From an uncultured Catenibacterium sp. (GTDB lineage: Bacteria; Bacillota_I; Bacilli_A; Erysipelotrichales; Coprobacillaceae), in NCBI GenBank assembly GCA_900764725.1, contig CAAFPB010000547.1, forward strand, positions 1 to 9,388: 9,388 nucleotides of DNA. Reading direction: 5' to 3'. How positions within the stretch are numbered: position 1 is the first letter of the stretch; the number at the start of each line of letters is the position of its first letter. Positions 1 to 6,814 of this stretch are shown piece after piece. The position numbers and the translations under genes are program-made. The notes under the pieces were generated by a model. It saw only the letters and a list, made by a program, of their open reading frames with translations, did no database searches and had not been told where the DNA came from.

Positions 1-17
1 ATAAAATTTAATTTTCA

Positions 18-548
18 CTAACCTGTGGTTTGTGGGTATTCAAAAAATATTTTCTTAATATCATTTTCAGATAAATACATTGTGAGACCTTCAATAATAA
101 TAAGGACATTTTTTCCATTATATTGGATATCTTCTATGTATGTTTCATCCATAGCCGATTTCGCAATCTGATAGATGGGGCCTGTTTCTTTTAAGAACAG
201 TTTTCTTATATTCATCGTTTCAGGCAAATCTAGATTATACCAACGTACATATTTTCCCTTCATACGATAACATCTTGTATCAAGTCCACATGCAATATTA
301 ATAACTATCGTATCTTTATGTGAGTTGAGATATTCCTCTACCATTTTGTCTAATACAATCGTTCTTGCGATTACACCTAAACTCATAGTTCTATCTTGTT
401 CAGCTTTAGAAAAGTCATAATCTAATTGTTTGACTATTGATACAGCCGTTTCATCTTTTATTTTAGGATTCTCTTTACTTGTTTCTTTTGCACGCGCATA
501 GAGAGTCTGGATCATTGTCTCTGGAACACCTTTTACATCTACCTTCAT
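18..548 (-). CDS. LCM/TcmP-type SAM-dependent methyltransferase, C-terminally truncated
   Basis: This is probably an O-methyltransferase of the leucine-carboxyl-methyltransferase-like family (PF04072), which moves a methyl group from SAM to a carboxyl or hydroxyl of a small molecule. Visible family marks are VPETMIQTLYARAKE near residues 8-22, the SAM-binding motif NIACGLDTRCYR at 84-95, acidic D107 in NLDLPE, and EGLTMYLSENDIKKIF at 153-168. I chose the ATG at 548 because it overlaps the upstream stop as ATGA and has GAAGGA 8 nt before it; an in-frame ATG at 578 lies inside the upstream gene. The product is 176 residues, whereas the family is usually about 260-280. Family resemblance stops after about residue 168, and an unrelated tail ending in PQTTG leads to TAG at 18-20. 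The last quarter, including the end of the Rossmann fold, is missing, so this is likely a broken gene or an assembly junction. The natural substrate is unknown. Confidence 0.75.
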   Translation of the reverse strand: MKVDVKGVPETMIQTLYARAKETSKENPKIKDETAVSIVKQLDYDFSKAEQDRTMSLGVIARTIVLDKMVEEYLNSHKDTIVINIACGLDTRCYRMKGKYVRWYNLDLPETMNIRKLFLKETGPIYQIAKSAMDETYIEDIQYNGKNVLIIIEGLTMYLSENDIKKIFFEYPQTTG

Positions 549-1204
549 TTTGAGTTTCCTTCTTTTCTTACAACACAATGAAGACGCATTCCTTTACGTA
601 TTTCAAACTTTTCTACATTTAAATCTGCTTCTTTACAACATTTATAAACAAGATCTCTTGTAGGTACCTGAACATCACCATGACCAAATAAGTTTGCGAG
701 AGGCATTTCAAGTTTATTCATTAACCATACAAGTGTTTTATTATCACTTGTCACATCTCTAAGTATTAATCTACCATTTGGACGTAAGCATCTCTTGACA
801 CTATTGAAAAATGCCTGAGGATTTGGATAATGATGAAAGCTCATAGAACAGATAATGGCATCAAATGAGTCCACATCAAAAGGAAAATTTTCACAGTCCC
901 CTACTACAAATACAGCATTAGGAATCTTCTTCTTTTTAGCCTCTTCAATCATAGCTGGTGTAAGATCTAGTCCTGTATAGTGTCTATCAGGATATTTTTC
1001 TGATAATAAAGAAATCATCGGTGCTGGACCACATCCTGCATCGAGTAAATCCATGAATGGTTCTGTTTCCAATTCTTCTAAGATATCTGGATAATCTTTC
1101 TTACACATTTCATAAATACCTGCATGATCACCTTCATATCTTTTAGCTGCTTCAGTAAATTCTTTGATTGATAATTGCTTATATTCTTCGTTTGTCATAT
1201 TCAT
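545..1204 (-). CDS. class I SAM-dependent methyltransferase (Methyltransf_11 type)
   Basis: A soluble class I methyltransferase of 219 residues, normal for the family, with a complete Rossmann core. Motif I is LLDAGCGPAP at 53-62, and the acidic end of strand 2 is LD at 79-80. GDCENFPF lies at 102-109 and FDAIICSMSFHHYPN at 114-128. The post-core motif LRPNGRLILRD is at 140-150. The substrate cannot be read from the sequence; the family methylates many small molecules. The gene overlaps the reductase stop by 4 nt (ATGA at 1201-1204) and its own TGA overlaps the next start the same way, so the three genes are probably translationally coupled. An AAGGAG lies only 3 nt before the ATG at 1204 but 9 nt before a second in-frame ATG at 1198, so the true start may be 1198, two residues shorter. 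SAM binding is confident; any pathway assignment is not. Confidence 0.85.
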   Translation of the reverse strand: MNMTNEEYKQLSIKEFTEAAKRYEGDHAGIYEMCKKDYPDILEELETEPFMDLLDAGCGPAPMISLLSEKYPDRHYTGLDLTPAMIEEAKKKKIPNAVFVVGDCENFPFDVDSFDAIICSMSFHHYPNPQAFFNSVKRCLRPNGRLILRDVTSDNKTLVWLMNKLEMPLANLFGHGDVQVPTRDLVYKCCKEADLNVEKFEIRKGMRLHCVVRKEGNSK

Positions 1205-2082
1205 AATCTCCTTTTCTTAATATATAAATAAAACTCATTATGTAGTTCTTTCATTTCATCCGGTGCTTTTATTGCATGTTGATACATAAATGTATATCCG
1301 AAGTGACTTTCATAGGTCTGAGACAAAATATATGAAAGTATTGGGATAGGTACAATTCTAAATATATGCATTTTGAATGGAGATAATGTATGAAGCTTTG
1401 TATATAATGTCCTAAAATTTTCTTTAAGCTGGATAGCTGTCTTTCTCATCACGAGTTTGTCATCTCCTACAGATTCAGGATGTTCTGTTTGATAATAAGC
1501 ATCTGCAAGAGGTACAACCATCCCAAGATGACATAACTGCCATATATGCATATCGTTTACCTGTTGTATTGGTATGCGAGCATGTTTAAATATTTGTGAG
1601 AGCTGCTTTGTCCTATTTGTCTTCTTTCCATCTATTTCAGAAAACGTAGTAGGCTGTATGAATCTTGGAGTAAGTGATGCGTCAAGTATATCATTTGTGA
1701 TAGTACCTCCAGCACCCGGAAAAGCAGGTAGTATTCTTCCTTTTCCTATAATGTTTTCCCATTTTTCATAATTATCTAATGAGTTAACCATTGTGATGAT
1801 TGTTTTACTTTTATTTGATTTTAATTCTTTAAGGGCTTGATATAATTGATTTTCTCTAACAGTTAAAAAAATAAAACCATATATATCATCATCTTGTAAT
1901 TGATCAACTACCTTGATATTTACTTTCTTGATTGTATTATTTTTCTTATAGAGGAGTCCTTGATTTTTAAGTACATTAAGTCTATGCCCTCTGACATAAA
2001 TAGTTGTATCATATCCTGCTTCTTCAAATAAGATAGCATATAAAGAACCAATAACCCCTGCCCCATATATAAGTATTCTCAT
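1201..2082 (-). CDS. ketopantoate reductase-like NAD(P)-dependent oxidoreductase
   Basis: A 293-residue protein of the ApbA/PanE-like 6-phosphogluconate-dehydrogenase superfamily. The N-terminal Rossmann fold shows GAGVIGS at 7-13 and a basic stretch YVRGHR at 29-34 that would suit NADPH. MVNSLDN at 98-104 sits where the family has its conserved Asn loop, followed by FPGAGG at 121-126. The helical C-terminal domain contains HIWQLCHLGMVVPLADAYY at 179-197. True PanE enzymes have W-x-K there, with Lys as the catalytic residue; here the pattern is W-Q-L-C-H. It is therefore probably a reductase or dehydrogenase acting on another 2-keto or hydroxy compound, not pantoate synthesis, and I give no gene symbol. 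It is the first gene of the operon, with AGAGGTGAT just before the ATG. Two methyltransferases follow with 4-nt overlaps, so the three may modify one shared metabolite (inference). Confidence 0.8.
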   Translation of the reverse strand: MRILIYGAGVIGSLYAILFEEAGYDTTIYVRGHRLNVLKNQGLLYKKNNTIKKVNIKVVDQLQDDDIYGFIFLTVRENQLYQALKELKSNKSKTIITMVNSLDNYEKWENIIGKGRILPAFPGAGGTITNDILDASLTPRFIQPTTFSEIDGKKTNRTKQLSQIFKHARIPIQQVNDMHIWQLCHLGMVVPLADAYYQTEHPESVGDDKLVMRKTAIQLKENFRTLYTKLHTLSPFKMHIFRIVPIPILSYILSQTYESHFGYTFMYQHAIKAPDEMKELHNEFYLYIKKRRL

Positions 2083-2096
2083 TATATCACCTCTTT

Positions 2097-2112
2097 GTTA
2101 GGTTGTGCTAAC
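2097..2112. promoter_or_regulatory. operator-like inverted repeat B, GTTAG-N6-CTAAC
   Basis: A perfect 5-bp inverted repeat, GTTAG-GTTGTG-CTAAC, lies just downstream of the predicted transcription start and upstream of the ribosome binding site of the reductase gene. A second, offset palindrome TAGGTT-GTGCT-AACCTA (2099-2115) overlaps it. The position fits a roadblock or polymerase-exclusion site for a dimeric repressor. An identical 5-6-5 repeat lies 62 bp away (centre to centre) on the other side of the promoter. Which regulator family binds is unknown; MarR or TetR type is a guess from size and symmetry. Confidence 0.6.
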
Positions 2113-2122
2113 CTATGGGTTT

Positions 2123-2151
2123 AGTATACCACTATGAAATATATATCACAA
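2123..2151 (-). promoter_or_regulatory. sigma-A-type promoter of the reductase-methyltransferase operon
   Basis: Read on the minus strand, TTGTGA (2146-2151) and TATACT (2123-2128) are separated by exactly 17 bp. TGG directly before the -10 makes an extended -10 (TGGTATACT). Transcription would start near 2116 and leave a leader of about 34 nt before the ATG at 2082. The promoter is bracketed by two copies of GTTAG-N6-CTAAC. Confidence 0.7.
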
Positions 2152-2158
2152 TTAGTAT

Positions 2159-2174
2159 GTTAGTTATTCCTAAC
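2159..2174. promoter_or_regulatory. operator-like inverted repeat A, GTTAG-N6-CTAAC
   Basis: GTTAG-TTATTC-CTAAC ends 7 bp upstream of the -35 box. It has the same half-sites and spacing as the repeat at 2097-2112, with a different 6-bp centre. Shared arms with a divergent core are typical of a protein binding site rather than a duplicated segment. It directly abuts the T-tract of the preceding operon's terminator. Confidence 0.6.
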
Positions 2175-2202
2175 AAAAAAACATGAACGTATAATGTTCA
2201 TG
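2175..2202 (-). terminator. Rho-independent terminator after the GIY-YIG gene
   Basis: On the minus strand, CATGAAC (2196-2202) pairs with GTTCATG (2182-2188) around a 7-nt loop and is followed by seven T residues (2175-2181). The A-rich bases just before the stem can extend pairing with the T-tract. It begins 7 nt after the TAA of the nuclease gene and separates that operon from the next promoter. Confidence 0.8.
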
Positions 2203-2209
2203 CTTTAAG

Positions 2210-3058
2210 TTATTGATTAAGTTGTTTTAGTGATAGTCCTTCATCATTTTTCCATTCGATATAGCCATTGGCACTTCTACCTAACACAAAGCTCGCAGCT
2301 CCTGATGGTGTATTGAATAGGATATCTTCTAATAGAGTATGATCATAGATGATATCTTGATAATGTTCTCTTTTCTTTTTTGTATATTTAGGACAGCTAT
2401 TTGTGAAATGATCAGAAAGGATACTTCCCTTCTTAACTACAAATCCGTCTGCTGTACGTATACCTATTGCTTTTGCACCATTACCAGCACAATGAAGTTC
2501 TAGTTCGTTTTGAGTATTTGTTTCTATAATAAGTGGTTCAAATACCTTATGTCCTAATGTTCCGACAAGTATTTTAGAATAATCAATAAATTCTTCTAAT
2601 TCACTTTGTTTTTCTTCAGTAGGATTTCCTAGTGTTGGTTCATTTCCATTCTTGACTATATATCTATTCGCTTCTTTCGCAAGCTGATATAAACGATTTT
2701 CTAGATAACTGATTTCTGTAGGTCCAAGAATATCATTAGATGTCGTAATCGCAATTGCTTCTGTCCAATAGTCTTTTTGGTTATTACGATTATGTTCAAG
2801 TAACCTTGTAAGTATACCTTCGCCATTCTTACGAACACCTGCCTGACCAATATAAACAATACCTTTATTGGTTGCTTCATCTCTTCCAAACAAGAAATAG
2901 ATGCCTGTTTGTTTCAATTCATCTCTATTCTTTCATGCATTTAATGAAGTACGAGGAATTTTAAAGGCAAGACCAGTCCAGTTCGCAAGTGTACATTTAA
3001 TACGTCCATTAACGTTTCCATCCATAAGAAACAAATTAATACTCTTACCTCTTTCCAT
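2210..3058 (-). pseudogene. GIY-YIG nuclease with C-terminal DUF4357, interrupted by in-frame TGA
   Basis: The natural start is the ATG at 3058, preceded by a near-perfect AAAGGAGGT. From it the reading frame gives MERGKSINLFLMDGNVNGR and onward to codon 41, then TGA at 2933-2935 (codon 42). It then stays in the same frame to TAA at 2210-2212. Downstream are GIY (52-54), YIG (69-71), nearby Arg residues 76 and 85, and a candidate metal-binding Glu at about 120 in EISYLENRLY. A C-terminal DUF4357-like segment contains GFVVKKGSIL. From memory of the family, intact members are about 280 residues and have Cys-Lys at this point, so a TGT/TGC to TGA change is likely. TGA is a normal stop in neighbouring genes and TGG encodes Trp, so recoding is unlikely. 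Restart at TTG 2917 could yield a 235-residue piece that keeps the whole nuclease domain, but its ribosome binding site is poor. The gene follows the M20 peptidase by 16 nt. The biological role of this family is unclear. Confidence 0.8.
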
Positions 3059-3074
3059 AGTCTTACCTCCTTTA

Positions 3075-4382
3075 CTACTTATAATTCTTTAATAATTCTT
3101 TATAAAAATCAACTGCTAAATGTATTTTATCAACTGATATATTTTCATTTTCTCTATGAACTGAAGAGTATTGCTGTGAATTGATATCAATAGGCGCAAA
3201 TCTAATAGTTGTATCAGTGAGTTCTGTAAATCTTCTTGCATCTGTACCAGCAGGTAAGATAAATGGTGCAGCAATCGCATAATCAAAGATTCCTTCTACA
3301 TTCTTTTTAATATACTTATACCCTTTACTCTCTAATGATGCAGGTGTGTAGTATTCATTTTCTTTTACTACAACTTCTATATCATATTTTGATGCAACTT
3401 GCTTCATTGTATTAAGGTCCTGATCTAAATCAGTTCCATTGATACAACGTAAGAATGCTTCTGCAGTACATGTACCATCTTTTTCTGTAGAAATATTTCT
3501 ATAAGTGCATCCTGTTCCAAGCATTTCTCCAGCTGCAGCGTTGAGCTTAGGCATTAACTTAATTAATAATCTAGAAAATAACCAAAGATTCTTAAACACA
3601 AAGTTCATTGGAAATTTCATATGTGGACCTAATGCTTCAAACATACCTTTGACTTCAGGATGAAGTTTCCTAATAAATGGTTTCTTTTGATCCATTTCAG
3701 TAATAAAGGCAGCCATTCTCATAACAGGTGTTTGATGATTACCGGCAAGTCCTGCATGTCCTTGTTTATTAGATGCAATAAGTTGTGCAGTACATCTTCC
3801 TTTTTCATGAACAGCCATCATCGCACACTTACTATTAATACCTGCCATAGGTGGATCAATCACTGCCCCACCTTCATCAATAATCCATTCAAAAGTAATA
3901 TTGTTTTCTTTAAAGTAATCAAGAGCTAATATAGCCCCATCTCCACCTGTTTCTTCATTATGAGATGAGAAGAGATAGAGATTGACTGGAAACTCATATC
4001 CTTCATTAAGTAGTTCTTCTATTGCGCTAAACTCTGCAAATAAAGGTGTCTTTGTATCTACTGTTCCTCTACCCCAAAGTTTTCCATCTTCTATTACACC
4101 CCCAAAAGGTGGCTGTTTCCACTCTCCACTTGCATCTACTACATCATGATGTGACATGACCATGACATTTCTTGTTTCATCCATCCCAGTAATTTTATAA
4201 AGATAGGCATCATCTCCTAAGATAGTAAGAGATGCTTTATTTGTCATCAATGGAAATAATTCCTTGATTACATTTCTTAATTTAAGAAACTCTTCTTCTT
4301 TAAATCCGTCTTTTAATGATACTGTTTTACATTGAATCATCTGAGATAGACGTTTTGCATAATATAAGTCTCTATCTTCCAA
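3075..4382 (-). CDS. M20 family zinc metallopeptidase (dipeptidase/carboxypeptidase S-like)
   Basis: A cytosolic metallo-amidohydrolase of 435 residues, the usual length, that would cleave dipeptides or N-acyl amino acids. The two-metal site is complete. MSHHDVVD (76-83) carries the first His and Asp, GRGTVDTKTP (104-113) has bridging D109, and HNEETGG (141-147) holds the general base E143 and ligand E144. IDEGG (168-172) has an acidic ligand, and SVHRENE (407-413) supplies the final His409. The lid domain spans roughly 185-310 and contains a hydrophobic stretch at 257-281. The start is TTG at 4382: no ATG is available, and AAAGGAG inside the end of the transporter gene lies about 10 nt upstream. 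It begins 5 nt after the transporter stop, so the pair is likely co-translated. The substrate is probably what the transporter brings in (inference). Confidence 0.88.
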   Translation of the reverse strand: MEDRDLYYAKRLSQMIQCKTVSLKDGFKEEEFLKLRNVIKELFPLMTNKASLTILGDDAYLYKITGMDETRNVMVMSHHDVVDASGEWKQPPFGGVIEDGKLWGRGTVDTKTPLFAEFSAIEELLNEGYEFPVNLYLFSSHNEETGGDGAILALDYFKENNITFEWIIDEGGAVIDPPMAGINSKCAMMAVHEKGRCTAQLIASNKQGHAGLAGNHQTPVMRMAAFITEMDQKKPFIRKLHPEVKGMFEALGPHMKFPMNFVFKNLWLFSRLLIKLMPKLNAAAGEMLGTGCTYRNISTEKDGTCTAEAFLRCINGTDLDQDLNTMKQVASKYDIEVVVKENEYYTPASLESKGYKYIKKNVEGIFDYAIAAPFILPAGTDARRFTELTDTTIRFAPIDINSQQYSSVHRENENISVDKIHLAVDFYKELLKNYK

Positions 4383-4387
4383 AATAA

Positions 4388-5755
4388 TTACTCTCCTTTT
4401 TCTTGTATGACAGAAAGAACTTCTTTCTCGTCATAACGTGATAGTACAAATATAGCGAGGATACAAAGAACACTTCCTGCAATGGCTGTTAATTTTAAAC
4501 CAAATACACCGACGTTTTCTCCTTTTGCGGCACCAGTGACAATAAGTGAAGGAACTATCATGATTGCAAGAGAATTACCCATCTTGACAATAAAACTTCT
4601 TGCTGCACCAAAGATACCTTCCTGGTTAATACCAGTAGTCACTGTATCATATTGGATAATATCTGCCATCATTGCACCTGGTAAAACATTAAGTACCGCA
4701 AATGGGAATGAAACAAATAAGGCAAAGATACAGGCAAGAATGAGTCTATTACCTGGCAAGATATCTGAGAAGCAGATGACAATCTCGGCAATAGAGAAGA
4801 CAATACAGCCTAATATGATAGGTAGTTTCTTACCTTTTTTCTTTGCAAACTTATTAACGAGTGGATACATGAGTAATGATCCTGCAATAGATATTGCAAG
4901 AATTAAGACTGAATATGTTTCTGCAAGTCCCATAAGGGATGTGACGTAATACATGATACATGCCTGAAAGAATGCCATACCTGTGTTTTCTAAGAGTTGT
5001 CCTAGTGTAACAATTCTAAAATGTTTATTAGAAAAGGCATGCTTGAGTGATTCCCCTAAAGAGACGTTAGGAATTGTAGAACATACATAGTCTTTCTCTT
5101 TGATAGTATAGGCTGGAATGAGTAATAGAATAATACCAATAATTGTATAGATACCAAATGTGGTTCTCCATGCAGAGAGTGTAGCCATACCTGTTCCTTT
5201 AAAGAAGCTGACAATTAGAGGACTGACATAACCAAGAGCACTTCCTGTTACAAAGAAGAACGAACTGATCGTATAAGCATTGACTCTTAAAGGTCCATCT
5301 TGTACAAGTTCAGGAATAAGCGCATTGTGAGGAATCATATAAAGTGTAAAGAAGAAATAATAGCCCCACATAAAGACGGCAATCCATATCGCATTTAAAC
5401 TGTTAACATATTGTACAGGGACAAAGAAGATAAAAAGAGCACATAATCCAAATGGGATAGCCGCTTTCTTCATTAGAGGGATTCTTCTTCCCTCTTTGTT
5501 TTGACTCTTATCAGAACAAGAAGCAATAAGTGGGTCAGTGACTGCATCAATAATATGACCAATAGCTTTAATTGTACCTATGATTGTAAGTATACCTAAA
5601 ACGATTCTACCTTGAGGTATGAGATTAGGTAATCCTGATTCTTTTGAAGGCTGATAAAAATATATAAGATAATTATTCAACATTGTAGTAAACAATCCTA
5701 CCGCAAATTGTGGCAGGCAGAGTCTTACAATGAGTGCTGTATTGACTTTTTTCAT
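4388..5755 (-). CDS. GPH-family (MelB-like) cation symporter, MFS_2
   Basis: An integral membrane carrier of 455 residues with about 12 hydrophobic segments, matching the glycoside-pentoside-hexuronide:cation symporter family (PF13347). The signature between helices 2 and 3 is clear at 70-91: DAVTDPLIASCSDKSQ followed by KEGRR. MIPHNALIPEL at 140-150 matches the loop near helix 4 of MelB-like proteins. These carriers import small solutes with Na+ or H+; many, but not all, carry sugars. The ATG overlaps the upstream TAA by one base (TAATG), indicating translational coupling. The peptidase gene follows after 5 nt. Being placed between two hydrolase-family genes, it may carry an amide, peptide or conjugate instead of a plain sugar; this rests only on gene order. 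Confidence 0.88.
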   Translation of the reverse strand: MKKVNTALIVRLCLPQFAVGLFTTMLNNYLIYFYQPSKESGLPNLIPQGRIVLGILTIIGTIKAIGHIIDAVTDPLIASCSDKSQNKEGRRIPLMKKAAIPFGLCALFIFFVPVQYVNSLNAIWIAVFMWGYYFFFTLYMIPHNALIPELVQDGPLRVNAYTISSFFFVTGSALGYVSPLIVSFFKGTGMATLSAWRTTFGIYTIIGIILLLIPAYTIKEKDYVCSTIPNVSLGESLKHAFSNKHFRIVTLGQLLENTGMAFFQACIMYYVTSLMGLAETYSVLILAISIAGSLLMYPLVNKFAKKKGKKLPIILGCIVFSIAEIVICFSDILPGNRLILACIFALFVSFPFAVLNVLPGAMMADIIQYDTVTTGINQEGIFGAARSFIVKMGNSLAIMIVPSLIVTGAAKGENVGVFGLKLTAIAGSVLCILAIFVLSRYDEKEVLSVIQEKGE

Positions 5756-6264
5756 TACTTCACCTGTTTATCACCTTTAATATATCTTAATGCACAAACA
5801 TCATCACCTTTTGCGATAGCTTTTGGTAATTCAAGTCTTGCATCAAAACATTTACCAATACCATGATCACCACACATCGCAATATCACAAAGTCTTGCGA
5901 TTTCTTCATCTGTACATCCTGCTTTCTGCCATGCTTTTACTAATGGACAATAGTGGAAATCAAGGAAAAGTGTATCATCTGTACTTTCCACAACATCCAT
6001 TTCAAACACCCATCTTGCTGCTCTTGTAAATAATGTTTTCTTTAATCCTTTAAGACTCTTAGTACCACCCTGTTTTACTAGATCAGAACCTTGAGATAAA
6101 CCACATCTTGTGATGGCTGCAGAAGCAAAATCTTCTGGATCAAGTCCTCTCTTCTTGGCTTCATCAACTAATAGATAAAGCCAGAAAGCACGGTGTTCGA
6201 GCAACTCTCTGATTTTTACTATTAACTTGTTTTTGATTTTAGCTTCATTGACAATTTTTGACAT
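5755..6264 (-). CDS. L-2-amino-thiazoline-4-carboxylic acid hydrolase family protein
   Basis: A 169-residue protein of the ATC-hydrolase family (PF14196). The named reaction opens L-2-amino-thiazoline-4-carboxylate to S-carbamoyl-cysteine, but most members are untested and several lineages probably act on other substrates. Diagnostic features are FHYCPLVKAW at 103-112 and LCDIAMCGDHGI at 125-136, with Cys106, Cys126, Cys131 and Cys139 clustered in the C-terminal half. CALRY at 157-161 matches the usual end. The frame is open up to an ATG at 6366, but I chose 6264 because AGGGAGG lies 9 nt before it, and the residues beyond it (34 codons) look like leader sequence containing the promoter. It is the first gene of the operon with the symporter and M20 peptidase. 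Confidence 0.8.
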   Translation of the reverse strand: MSKIVNEAKIKNKLIVKIRELLEHRAFWLYLLVDEAKKRGLDPEDFASAAITRCGLSQGSDLVKQGGTKSLKGLKKTLFTRAARWVFEMDVVESTDDTLFLDFHYCPLVKAWQKAGCTDEEIARLCDIAMCGDHGIGKCFDARLELPKAIAKGDDVCALRYIKGDKQVK

Positions 6265-6316
6265 ATAAAATGTCCTCCCTTCGTTTAATGTCATAATGAA
6301 TTTAAGTATCAACATA

Positions 6317-6325
6317 ATTGTATCA
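6317..6325 (-). promoter_or_regulatory. extended -10 promoter for the hydrolase-symporter-peptidase operon
   Basis: The minus strand reads TGATACAAT, an extended -10 element. No good -35 box lies 16-18 bp upstream, so it would rely on the TGn motif. Start of transcription near 6310 would give a leader of about 46 nt to the ATG at 6264. It lies inside the longer open frame, supporting the shorter start of the gene. Confidence 0.4.
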
Positions 6326-6379
6326 TAGTTTATTCTAAGTTTGGCTTTATCCATCCACATTATCACAAAATCTTATTTT

Positions 6380-6395
6380 TGATATTAAAATATCA
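6380..6395. repeat. AT-rich inverted repeat TGATATT-AA-AATATCA
   Basis: A perfect 7-bp inverted repeat with a 2-bp centre lies about 55 bp upstream of the extended -10 element of the hydrolase operon. It could be an operator, but in such AT-rich DNA it could also be chance. A second small repeat, TGTGTT-N7-AACACA (6411-6429), lies beside it. Confidence 0.3.
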
Positions 6396-6428
6396 TTACA
6401 GTAAAAGAAATGTGTTGATAAGAAACAC

Positions 6429-6456
6429 AAAAAACACATCTACAAAGAGATGTGTT
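6429..6456 (-). terminator. Rho-independent terminator after the DUF2752 gene
   Basis: On the minus strand, AACACATCT (6448-6456) pairs with AGATGTGTT (6433-6441) around a 6-nt loop, followed by a run of T residues (6429-6434). The stem overlaps the TAA stop codon of the DUF2752 gene. It marks the end of the ATPase operon. Confidence 0.8.
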
Positions 6457-6796
6457 AAATGAAATCTCCTAAGAAATCTATTCCAAAATAGATTAAGAGG
6501 ATATTACGGAAAATGAAATAGACTAACCAACTAACTAGAAATGAATTCAATACTCTCTTTCTAATTTTATATACTGATTTATTATATTTCTTCTCCTGTA
6601 TTTTTAAGATAACTAAAATAATAATGTTGATGATGAGAATGATTACGATGGGGTTATAATACAAGGACTTGATAAGATGAAACTGCAAGAGTGCTTTTAA
6701 AGCTCTTGTCCCACCACAACCTGGACAATATATATGAAATCTTGTTTTAAAAGAACACCCTTGACTGATAATCATATCTAAGAACTTAAATATCAT
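6455..6796 (-). CDS. DUF2752 small membrane protein
   Basis: A 113-residue membrane protein with the DUF2752 (PF10825) hallmark IYCPGCGGTRALKALL at 22-37, followed by NPI at 48-50. Hydrophobic segments lie at about 49-65 and 84-106, joined by a strongly basic loop (68-82). The CxxC pair C24/C27 could bind metal or form a redox pair; the family's function is unknown. The gene starts 18 nt after the stop of the 506-residue protein with a GGGGG-containing ribosome binding site, so it is the last gene of the ATPase operon. DUF2752 proteins are common in Bacillota as single genes, so operon membership does not by itself prove shared function. Confidence 0.82.
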   Translation of the reverse strand: MIFKFLDMIISQGCSFKTRFHIYCPGCGGTRALKALLQFHLIKSLYYNPIVIILIINIIILVILKIQEKKYNKSVYKIRKRVLNSFLVSWLVYFIFRNILLIYFGIDFLGDFI

Positions 6797-6814
6797 ATTT
6801 GCCCCCTTTCTTAA

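Noticed and set aside
1..50. Simple frameshift in the T-run explaining the truncated methyltransferase
   Set aside because: Reading the next frame after the T-run adds only about a dozen residues before another stop, and they do not clearly match the family, so a frameshift alone does not restore the missing part.
2933..2935. TGA as Trp (alternative code) or selenocysteine
   Set aside because: TGA terminates the reductase and a methyltransferase in the same window, TGG is used for Trp, and no stem-loop follows the codon at the distance needed for a bacterial SECIS.
2901..3092. 63-residue plus-strand frame over the nuclease gene start
   Set aside because: It is antisense to the ribosome binding site and N-terminus of the GIY-YIG gene and has no recognisable features.
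4482..4949. 155-residue plus-strand open frame
   Set aside because: It lies fully antisense to the symporter, whose family signatures are clear; the frame is open because of codon bias in the real gene.
5755..6366. Longer 203-residue start for the ATC-hydrolase-like protein
   Set aside because: The extra N-terminus overlaps a likely promoter and has no ribosome binding site, whereas AGGGAGG lies 9 nt before the ATG at 6264.
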